NCBI GenBank assembly: GCA_017381935.1
Contig: JAFOBG010000021.1
Coordinates: 1-64,000 of the forward strand
DNA: 64,000 bases
Source: Alistipes sp.
GTDB lineage: Bacteria; Bacteroidota; Bacteroidia; Bacteroidales; Rikenellaceae
Direction of reading: 5' to 3'
Shown: piece by piece, positions 57,159 to 64,000 of the stretch
Layout: the number at the start of each line of letters is the position of its first letter
How positions within the stretch are numbered: position 1 is the stretch's first letter
Notes under the pieces: generated by a model
The model's input: only the letters and a program-made list of their open reading frames with translations
Told to the model about the DNA's origin: nothing
The model's database searches: none
Program-made: the position numbers and the translations under genes

Positions 57159-58487
57159 TTAAAATTCTATACTTAAATTCTCTATTTCAATAGCTATCTG
57201 CTTTAAAAATCTTGTCGCCTCGCCACCGTCGAGCGCTCGATGGTCATAAGTAAGACTCAAACCGATATGCGGCACAAAGGCATAAACCCCTCCTCCAATA
57301 TCCTTTGGACGAGGAACAATCGTATTGACACCCAAAATTGCACTCTGCGGCAGATTGATAACCGGAGTAAACAACTCAACCCCATAATTACCCAAATTGG
57401 AGACAGTAAACGAAGCCGCCTCACTTGACAACAAATCGGGGTCTATCGAGCCTCTCTTACAAGCTGTAGCAACCTCTTTCAGTCGAACCGCCAGCTCTAC
57501 AATCGAAAGGCTGTCTGCACCTCTTACCGCAGGAACCATAAGTCCACGCTCAGTATCGACTGCCAGGCCCAAATGCACTCTGTTAAATAGGCGCATAGAG
57601 TCGCCGAGGAAGTGCGAGTTGACATTCGGAAACTGCTGCAGAGCCTTTATAACGGCAAAACAGACAAGGTCATTAAGTGTAATATTCACTGCCAAACGAC
57701 CCTCTTCTGCTGCTCTCTTGGCCGCTTTTCGCAACTCCATTATACGACGAGCATCGGCGCTGAGATGGTGTGTAAGCTGTGCCGAATTTTGCAGTGAGGA
57801 GTGCATCGCCTTTGCAATAATCTTACGCATATTTGTAATAGGCTTAACTTGGCTATCAGCCTCAGAGATAACGCTCTGTCTATCAACCATATCTGCACCC
57901 TTCACTCTGCCTGCAAGACCTGAGCCAAACTGCGGAGCAGACGCCCCCGTCTCTCGAGCTACCGCCTTGGCCAGCGGTGTCATCTTTGCAGCCCCATCAA
58001 TCACTGCCAGAACATCACATTCAATAACTCGTCCATTAGGACCCGTACCGGCTATATTGGCAACATTTACCCCGTTCTTTTCAGCAAGAAGTTTTGCCCT
58101 TGGAGAGACGCCGACACCAGACACCGCAACAGTCGTAACAGTCTGAGCTACGGTTTCTTCTCCAATTTCAGGCTGACTATCTGCAACACTCTGTTCGACA
58201 ACAGCCGCTACGCCTTGGCCATTTGGACGGAAAGGCTCTACACCCTCGCCTTCCTCGCCAATAACCATCACATTTGTCAGCACAGCAACCTCATCGCCCT
58301 CCTCAAAAAACACTTCAAGAACCGTACCCTCAAACTTAGACTCCTCCTCAAAAGAGGCCTTGTCTGTCTCATAGGCAAACAACAGTTCTCCAACAGCTAC
58401 CTTGTCGCCTTTTCTCTTTTTTAATTCCGTCAGGATACAGCTCTCTACAGATTGACCCTGCTTAGGCATTATTACAACCTCTGCCAT
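57159..58487 (-). CDS. 2-oxoacid dehydrogenase E2 with two subunit-binding domains
   Basis: A 442-aa dihydrolipoyl acyltransferase. The ATG at 58487 (MAEVVIMPKQGQSVESC) is preferred; the longest frame adds 19 basic residues from the leader. One lipoyl domain (1-80) carries the lipoylated Lys43 in ETDKA. After a linker come two subunit-binding-like motifs: VSPRAKLLAEKNGV...GTGPNGRVIECDV (127-161) and MTPLAKAVARETG...GSGLAGRVKGADMV (169-201). The catalytic domain ends in YDHRALDGGEATRFL, the HxxxDG site. It is the first gene of the operon, so its promoter controls E1, E3, the aldolase fusion and the lipoate ligase. The acyl group (acetyl, propionyl or branched) cannot be told. Confidence 0.93.
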   Translation of the reverse strand: MAEVVIMPKQGQSVESCILTELKKRKGDKVAVGELLFAYETDKASFEEESKFEGTVLEVFFEEGDEVAVLTNVMVIGEEGEGVEPFRPNGQGVAAVVEQSVADSQPEIGEETVAQTVTTVAVSGVGVSPRAKLLAEKNGVNVANIAGTGPNGRVIECDVLAVIDGAAKMTPLAKAVARETGASAPQFGSGLAGRVKGADMVDRQSVISEADSQVKPITNMRKIIAKAMHSSLQNSAQLTHHLSADARRIMELRKAAKRAAEEGRLAVNITLNDLVCFAVIKALQQFPNVNSHFLGDSMRLFNRVHLGLAVDTERGLMVPAVRGADSLSIVELAVRLKEVATACKRGSIDPDLLSSEAASFTVSNLGNYGVELFTPVINLPQSAILGVNTIVPRPKDIGGGVYAFVPHIGLSLTYDHRALDGGEATRFLKQIAIEIENLSIEF

Positions 58488-58560
58488 AATTATATTTTTA
58501 GTTAATTTACTCCTCTTTAAGTTTCTTGCACAACATTTTCCCAAAGTTGCATAATCTTTA

Positions 58561-58568
58561 CAAAGATA
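58561..58568 (-). promoter_or_regulatory. -7 promoter box of the E2-E3-E1-aldolase-lplA operon
   Basis: TATCTTTG on the minus strand, 73 bp before the ATG at 58487. The rest of the interval up to 58752 is A/T rich and shows nothing else. Confidence 0.6.
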
Positions 58569-58752
58569 TGAAAATATTATTGATTTTTCACATCAGCAAC
58601 CCTTTTTTACAGAATTTATTTTATTCCACTCGAAATATAGTCGAAAATAATCACTAAAAGCCTAATTTATAGACCACTTAAGCGCTATCTATAACTCTTT
58701 TATTTATCAATTTTACAGCCATTTTGCCCATAATTTTACACCCCCAAATTTA

Positions 58753-58784
58753 TTTGGAAGTTCCATATTTTTTTATTACTTTTG
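58753..58784 (+). promoter_or_regulatory. Promoter of the susC-like gene
   Basis: -33 TTTG (58753-58756) and -7 TACTTTTG (58777-58784), 20 bp apart; the leader is about 65 nt, with a doubled CCTTAA just before the ATG region. Confidence 0.72.
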
Positions 58785-58852
58785 TCTTTTAATTAAAGAC
58801 AATAAGATAATCAATTAATAATTATTAACCTTAACCTTAAAAAACTACCTAC

Positions 58853-61800
58853 ATGAGTGATTCTACATTGAAAAGTTGCTCCTTACAGCAACACACTCTG
58901 AGGAGTAAAGTACGCATCTGTTTACTCACAATAGCGCTTTTGCTATTTAGCGGCACAGATATCTATGCGGAGAGTCATATTGTCCATGGTACACTCCAAG
59001 GGCAGACCGGCAATGAGGCTCCTACTCCTTTAATTGGTGCTACTGTCTCAATTAAAAACTCGACAGTAGGAACTACTACCGACATCAACGGTAACTACTC
59101 TATCAAGGTCAACTCCGCTGACGATGTGCTCATTTTTGAGTTTATTGGTTACAAGAGTGAGGAGGTAGTTGTCGGCAGTCGTACAATGATTAATGCTATT
59201 CTCAAAGACGAGATGCAGAAGATTAGCGAGGTTGTGGTTACTGCCCTCGGTATTGCACGTGAAGAGAAGAGTCTGGGTTATGCCGTCTCTAAACTCGGAA
59301 ACGAGGACTTTACAGTTGCCGAGACAAGTAACTGGCTGAGTGGTCTTAATGGAAAGGTTGCCGGCCTTAACATGGACACCTCTGCAGCAGGCCCTGCAGG
59401 TTCTATGCGTGTAACGCTTCGTGGTGAGGGCTCTTTATCACACGACAAAAACACCGCCCTATTCGTAGTAGATGGTGTACCTATCAACTCCGACATGGAT
59501 GCGAACTCAAGCGGTTCATCTTATCAGGACAACGACGCCCCTATCGACTACGGTAATGGTGCGGGCGACTTGAACCCTGACGATATTGAGTCTGTATCTG
59601 TCCTCAAAGGCCCATCTGCAACAGCTCTATATGGCTCACGTGCTGCAAATGGTGCTATTATCATCACTACCAAATCTGGCAAGAAGGGTAAGGGTCTTGG
59701 CATTCAGTACAGCACGAATGTCGTTTTGGACCAGCCTGGTTTCTGGCCTGATTTCCAATATGAGTATGGCGCAGGAAACTGGGGCTACTCAGGTATTGAG
59801 CGTGATGAGACCGGTCTGCACCCTGCTGAGTACTCTTTCTGGACTGTAACAGCAAATAAGACCGATACTGGTAAGAAGGTTAGCCGTTACCACTCTCGTT
59901 TCTCGTTTGGCGAGAAGGTTCAGGGTCAGATGCGTTATATGTACGAGTCTCGTGATTGGGAGACTGATACATACACCCGCCGCCCTTACAAGGTAGAGGA
60001 CAACTACAAAGACTTCTTCCAGACAGGTGCCACATGGACCAACTCTTTGGCTATTGACGCCGGCGACGGCAAGGGTCAGAGTTTACGTGTCTCTATCAAG
60101 GATGTTCGCAACCGTTGGATTGTTCCAAATACAGGTTATAACACCCAGAGTATCGGTATCTCTATGGCAAGTAAGAAGAATAGATATATCAATGCTCAGG
60201 CGAAGATTAACTACTACCGTAAGAACTCGGATAACCTCCCTATCTCCGGTTATAGCGACGCTTCACCTCTTAAGTCTCTGATGTGGTTACCTGTTTCGGT
60301 TACCGATAGAGGTGTCTATGAGGAGTATCTTCACGATAGAACCAATACATACTGGGAGCAGAGTGAGGGTACACTTATCAACAACCAGAGCGACAACCCT
60401 TACTGGATGAGCTACGAGCACCTTAACACACAGCAGCGAGACCGTCTCTATGGAAATGTAAGCGTTACTGCAAACCTCTTTCGCAACGAGCTTACACTCA
60501 CCCTGCGTACCGGTTTGGATTTGAACAACGACTTCCGTACCCAGAGAAAGCCGTTCTGGTCTCGTTCATATCTGCAGGGTATGTACAGAGAGCAGACTGC
60601 TCGTAAGATAGAGGTTAACAACGACTTTTTGCTCGCTTACAAGAAGGAGTTGGCAAACGGAATCTCTCTCAACGCCTCATTTGGTGGAAATAACATGATT
60701 TATAGATATTACAACATCAACCTTAAGGCAAATATGCTGGATGCGAAGAATGTCTATATGATAAACAATGTTAAGGGAGGTTTGGCAACATCTGCCATTC
60801 GCCGTTATAAGAGCATCAACTCTTTCTACGGTTTTATATCATTTGGCTATCGTGATATGTTCTATATCGACATTACAGGCCGAAATGACTGGTCTTCAAC
60901 CCTTGCAAAGGGCAACAACTCATACTTCTACCCATCTGTAAGTGCGAGTGTGCTGCTAAGCGAGATTTTCAACCTGCGTCGTAACACATCATGGATTACA
61001 CTGCTTAAATTGCGTGGTTCATGGGCAAATGTTGGTAATGACACAGACCCTTATCAGCTTATTGACGCCTATACAGCAAGTAGCGACTTCTCAAGCGCAT
61101 ACGCCCTTACAGCCTCACTGAAAAATCCTAACCTCCGTCCTGAAAATGTAAGAAGCTGGGAGGTCGGTTTGGAGGCTAAGCTCTTTAAGGGCATCTGGAG
61201 TTTCGATGTAGCTTACTACGACTCAAGCACAACAGACCAGATTATCTCTGTTCCTACAGACTGGATTACAGGCGCATCAAGCACTATGATTAACGCCGGA
61301 GAGGTACGCAACTACGGTATCGAGGTCTCTACAAACATCCGCCCTATCAATACTAAAACTTGGAAGTTCAATATTGCTCTTAACTGGTCTAAGAACTGGA
61401 ACTACCTTGAATCTTTGGCTGACGGAGTTGATGTTTGGCAGCTTAACAAAAATACAGTCGGTAGCCGAGTACTTATCTATGCTTACCCAGGACAACGCTT
61501 AGGTCAGATTTACGGTACAGGCTTCCAGCGTGCTCCACAAGGTGCTTTCTACTATGACCAGTCCGGTCAGAGAGTGGATTGCTCAAATCAGGTTATTGTA
61601 GATAAGGCAACCGGTAACCCATTGCTTAGCGAGGAGTTGACATACGTAGGCAACATGTATCCAAAATGGAGAGCAGGTGCTAACTTCAACCTCCGTTGGA
61701 AGAACTTTGCCCTTGCAATGTCATTTACCGCAGCTTATGGAGGTAGAGCATACTCTATGACAAACGCTATCTTCTCTTACATGGGTAAGACTACCAACTC

Positions 61801-62203
61801 GCTTGAGGGCCGATATGATGGTTTGATTCACGACGGAGTAAATGCAAACAGCGACGGCACATTTACAAAGAATACAACTGTTACAACCAACATCGTTGAC
61901 TATTGGTCATCATGCATCTGGCACCGTAACAATGTAGAGTCCAACACATTTGATACTTCATTCTTGAAGATGAAGGAACTACGTCTGCAATATAGCCTGC
62001 CTAAAAAGGTTTGCCAACGTACTAAGGCTCTGCAGGGCATGTCAGTAGCCTTCTTTATGACAAATGTATTCTGCATCACAAAGTGGCCTCAGTTCGATCC
62101 TGAGGTAGCATCAATCTCAGGCGGCTCACTCTATGGTGGTGTCGAGACAGGTAGCTTCCCTATGACTCGTACTTATGGTTTCAATGTTAAGTTCAACTTC
62201 TAA
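58853..62203 (+). CDS. SusC/RagA-family TonB-dependent outer membrane transporter
   Basis: An 1116-aa TonB-dependent outer-membrane importer of the SusC/RagA family. A signal peptide lies within the first 40 residues. Next is the carboxypeptidase-regulatory-like domain (about 43-125; LIGATVSIKNSTVGTTTDINGNYSIKV, FIGYKSEEVVV) and the plug (ISEVVVTALGIAREEKSLGYAVSKLG, VDGVPINSD, SVLKGPSATALYGSRAANGAIIITTKSG). The beta barrel runs to a terminal aromatic, FNVKFNF. It imports oligosaccharides or peptides with the SusD-like lipoprotein encoded 13 bp downstream. The substrate is not identifiable here because no glycoside hydrolase is in view. Confidence 0.95.
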   Translation: MSDSTLKSCSLQQHTLRSKVRICLLTIALLLFSGTDIYAESHIVHGTLQGQTGNEAPTPLIGATVSIKNSTVGTTTDINGNYSIKVNSADDVLIFEFIGYKSEEVVVGSRTMINAILKDEMQKISEVVVTALGIAREEKSLGYAVSKLGNEDFTVAETSNWLSGLNGKVAGLNMDTSAAGPAGSMRVTLRGEGSLSHDKNTALFVVDGVPINSDMDANSSGSSYQDNDAPIDYGNGAGDLNPDDIESVSVLKGPSATALYGSRAANGAIIITTKSGKKGKGLGIQYSTNVVLDQPGFWPDFQYEYGAGNWGYSGIERDETGLHPAEYSFWTVTANKTDTGKKVSRYHSRFSFGEKVQGQMRYMYESRDWETDTYTRRPYKVEDNYKDFFQTGATWTNSLAIDAGDGKGQSLRVSIKDVRNRWIVPNTGYNTQSIGISMASKKNRYINAQAKINYYRKNSDNLPISGYSDASPLKSLMWLPVSVTDRGVYEEYLHDRTNTYWEQSEGTLINNQSDNPYWMSYEHLNTQQRDRLYGNVSVTANLFRNELTLTLRTGLDLNNDFRTQRKPFWSRSYLQGMYREQTARKIEVNNDFLLAYKKELANGISLNASFGGNNMIYRYYNINLKANMLDAKNVYMINNVKGGLATSAIRRYKSINSFYGFISFGYRDMFYIDITGRNDWSSTLAKGNNSYFYPSVSASVLLSEIFNLRRNTSWITLLKLRGSWANVGNDTDPYQLIDAYTASSDFSSAYALTASLKNPNLRPENVRSWEVGLEAKLFKGIWSFDVAYYDSSTTDQIISVPTDWITGASSTMINAGEVRNYGIEVSTNIRPINTKTWKFNIALNWSKNWNYLESLADGVDVWQLNKNTVGSRVLIYAYPGQRLGQIYGTGFQRAPQGAFYYDQSGQRVDCSNQVIVDKATGNPLLSEELTYVGNMYPKWRAGANFNLRWKNFALAMSFTAAYGGRAYSMTNAIFSYMGKTTNSLEGRYDGLIHDGVNANSDGTFTKNTTVTTNIVDYWSSCIWHRNNVESNTFDTSFLKMKELRLQYSLPKKVCQRTKALQGMSVAFFMTNVFCITKWPQFDPEVASISGGSLYGGVETGSFPMTRTYGFNVKFNF

Positions 62204-62216
62204 ACAAGCATAAATT

Positions 62217-63728
62217 ATGAAAACAGTTAAAAATTATCTTCTACTCATAGGTTTGTGCTTGATTACTCTCAGTTCTTGCACAACAAAGTTTGAGGAGTAT
62301 AATAAAAACCCTAACCAGCCTGAGTATGGCGAAATCAACCCTATCAACATGCTTCAGGTTCTTACCATGAATGCAAGTGATCGTTGGCTCAACCACACTT
62401 GGACCCTTAATGGCGAGTTGATACAATATACCGTATCAGGTACAAGTAACAACTCTTATCACCGATTTGTAATTCCTAACACCACTACAGCAGGTTCTTG
62501 GAATTGGTATGCACGCATGGCGGCAACAGCTGACGAGATGGAGCGTCTTGCTCAAAAGCGTGAGGATGTCAATTGCGAGGCTATTGCAATTACCCTCAAG
62601 GTGCTCTTTATGTCAAACCTTACAGACTGCTTTGGTGATGTACCATACTCTGAGGCATTTGGCAATATTAATGGCACTAAGATTAACAACCCTGCCTTTG
62701 ACACTCAGAAAGATGTATATACTAAGCTATTTGAGCAATTGGAGCGAGCAAATACACTCTACAATACCAATGCTGAGTTTGACGGCTCTCGCGACCTGCT
62801 CTATAATGGAGATATCACAAAGTGGAGAAAGTTCAACAACTCTATCTACTTGCGTCTGTTGATGCGTCTGAGCAACCGAGATAAGGTGTTCAACATAGGC
62901 CGAAAGATTCAGGAGATATACCTCAACCCTACAGCCTACCCTATCTTTGAGAGCAATCAGGATAATGCAACGCTCTTCTTTGATACTGTCGAGCCGTTTG
63001 TCAACACCTTTGGCTCTTATACTTTGGCTCAGTTCTCATCACCTCGTAAAGCTTGCTCGACTATAATCAATATGATGAAGTCGCCAGGCGACCCACGTCT
63101 GCCAATCTACTTTACACAGAATGGTGGCGCATGGAACGGCTATCCGAGTGGTATGCCTGTATCGGAGGTTGAAGGTGTATCCAATATTGCATATATCAAC
63201 CACGAGACTTTAGGATACTACGACTCTCCACTTTCATTTATGAAGTATGACGAGGTGCTCTTTATTTTCTGTGAAGCAATCTGGAGAGGTTGGATTCCTG
63301 GTGGAGAGAGTTTGGCAAAGGAGTACTACACCAATGCTATCAAGGCCTCAATTGCATATTGGAGCAGTGTTGACCCTGCAGGTACTAACATTACTGAGCT
63401 TACAATTAGTCGTTTCCTCTCCAAAGCTCCTTACACACACGAGTTGGAGTGTATCATGAACCAGAAGTACATTGCTCTGTTCTGGACAGGTTATGAGGCA
63501 TGGCATGAGTACCGCCGCACCGGCTATCCTTCTCTTCCAATAGGCTCTGCAACAAGCAACGACCATATTCTTCCTCGTCGTTTCTGCTATCCTGACAATA
63601 CCACTATCACCAATCAGAAGAACTACGCAACAGTTCTTGAGCGATTGCAAAAGGTATATTACGGTGGCGATGATATGAAGACTCCTGTATGGTGGTCAAA
63701 GAATGCCATTGAGCGAGGTATTGAGTAG
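62217..63728 (+). CDS. SusD/RagB-family ligand-binding lipoprotein
   Basis: A 503-aa surface lipoprotein (lipobox LSSC). It belongs to the SusD/RagB superfamily: FEEYNKNPNQPEYGEINPINML, the helical TPR region (AITLKVLFMSNLTDCFGDVPYSEAF, FEQLERANTLYN, WRKFNNSIYLRLLMRLSNRD) and the C-terminal IMNQKYIALFWTGYEAWHEYRRTGYPSLP. Such proteins bind the ligand on the lid of their SusC partner. The style of the sequence is closest to the SusD-like_2 branch. It follows susC by 13 bp and precedes another lipoprotein gene by 20 bp. Confidence 0.93.
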   Translation: MKTVKNYLLLIGLCLITLSSCTTKFEEYNKNPNQPEYGEINPINMLQVLTMNASDRWLNHTWTLNGELIQYTVSGTSNNSYHRFVIPNTTTAGSWNWYARMAATADEMERLAQKREDVNCEAIAITLKVLFMSNLTDCFGDVPYSEAFGNINGTKINNPAFDTQKDVYTKLFEQLERANTLYNTNAEFDGSRDLLYNGDITKWRKFNNSIYLRLLMRLSNRDKVFNIGRKIQEIYLNPTAYPIFESNQDNATLFFDTVEPFVNTFGSYTLAQFSSPRKACSTIINMMKSPGDPRLPIYFTQNGGAWNGYPSGMPVSEVEGVSNIAYINHETLGYYDSPLSFMKYDEVLFIFCEAIWRGWIPGGESLAKEYYTNAIKASIAYWSSVDPAGTNITELTISRFLSKAPYTHELECIMNQKYIALFWTGYEAWHEYRRTGYPSLPIGSATSNDHILPRRFCYPDNTTITNQKNYATVLERLQKVYYGGDDMKTPVWWSKNAIERGIE

Positions 63729-63748
63729 TAATTTAATATATGCACAAT

Positions 63749-64000
63749 ATGAAACACAATTATATAAAGCACAGCCTCGGCTTTCTGACGCTACTTATGC
63801 TACTGTTTGCCGGCTCGTGTCAAGAACAAGAACAGAGTGTAGGCACATCTGTAAAGCTCTATCAAGAAGTTGATGGACAACAGGTGGAATTTACTGAGTT
63901 TGACACTGCAATAACAGGCGGATTTTATGAGTTCTTGCTCTACTCTGATATTGGCGAGTGGGAGCTTAAGCCTACCTTTGAGGAGGATAACGAGTGGTGT
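63749..64000 (+). CDS. Lipoprotein after susD (incomplete at window edge)
   Basis: The first 84 residues of a lipoprotein gene that runs off the window. It starts MKHNYIKHSLGFLTLLMLLFAGSC, a signal peptide with lipobox FAGSC; an ATG three codons earlier is also in frame. The visible mature part (VGTSVKLYQEVDGQQ...FYEFLLYSDIGEWELKPTFEEDNEW) resembles the beginning of a BACON-like domain. As the third gene of the SusCD unit it is likely a surface glycan-binding lipoprotein or a lipoprotein enzyme; the C-terminal part needed to tell is outside. Confidence 0.7.
   Translation, partial: MKHNYIKHSLGFLTLLMLLFAGSCQEQEQSVGTSVKLYQEVDGQQVEFTEFDTAITGGFYEFLLYSDIGEWELKPTFEEDNEWC

Noticed and set aside
57397..58146. 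A 249-aa plus-strand frame
   Set aside because: Antisense to the E2 gene; no independent evidence.

Overview
The window reads as a chromosomal segment of a Bacteroidota bacterium, almost certainly of the order Bacteroidales. The signs are a SusC/SusD pair, many lipoproteins with BACON, fimbrillin-like and GLUG-like modules, and the Bacteroidetes promoter signature (-7 box TAnnTTTG, sometimes with a TTTG about 19-21 bp upstream) before most transcription units. A Rikenellaceae/Alistipes-like host is plausible but cannot be settled from the sequence alone.

Layout. 1-1.9 kb: a secreted S1/P1-type nuclease and a ZIP metal transporter. 2-13.2 kb (minus strand): a run of surface lipoprotein genes (BACON, LRR/DUF285-like, FISUMP-like, GLUG-like) plus a 48-aa acidic peptide gene. 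13.4-14.6 kb: a WecA/MraY-type sugar-phosphate transferase. 14.67-15.25 kb: tRNA-Arg(TCT), then an unusually structured non-coding stretch, a 136-bp cloverleaf-like palindrome and an array of hairpin repeats. 15.5-21.8 kb: a second 48-aa acidic peptide gene paired with a fimbrillin-like lipoprotein, then a second LRR + FISUMP lipoprotein pair. 22-24.1 kb: an MnmA-like tRNA thiolase and a frameshifted membrane-protein remnant. 24.2-29.3 kb: a three-gene operon of a large GLUG/FN3 lipoprotein, a lipoprotein that is a triad-less copy of a CE1/PHB-depolymerase-like esterase, and the intact esterase. 29.4-35.4 kb: housekeeping (KsgA, DUF3127 protein, ribosomal L19, OmpA-family porin, B12-dependent ribonucleotide reductase). 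35.6-44.3 kb: single genes (nucleoside hydrolase, radical SAM protein, NAD-binding protein, NhaD-like antiporter, FAD oxidoreductase, lipocalin, unknown protein, M28 peptidase). 44.4-48.1 kb: AraC regulator divergent from rhaB-rhaA. 48.3-50.6 kb: a membrane protein with a split zinc ribbon, a broken DUF5020 gene and tRNA-Glu(CTC). 50.6-58.5 kb (minus strand): a five-gene operon of a 2-oxoacid dehydrogenase complex (E2, E3, fused E1), a bifunctional rhamnulose-1-phosphate aldolase/lactaldehyde dehydrogenase and a short lipoate ligase. 58.8-64 kb: a SusC/SusD locus that continues off the right edge.

How the genes work together. The AraC regulator, RhaB, RhaA and the aldolase-dehydrogenase supply an L-rhamnose to DHAP plus L-lactate route. 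The aldolase sits between the E1 and lipoate-ligase genes, so sugar breakdown, 2-oxoacid oxidation and lipoylation of the complex appear to be linked. The surface lipoprotein clusters look like modular adhesin or fimbria-like loci in which the same partners recur: a short acidic peptide plus a fimbrillin-like lipoprotein (twice), and an LRR lipoprotein plus a FISUMP lipoprotein (twice). The least explained items are the two peptide genes, the palindromic array after tRNA-Arg, and the esterase/pseudo-esterase pair.
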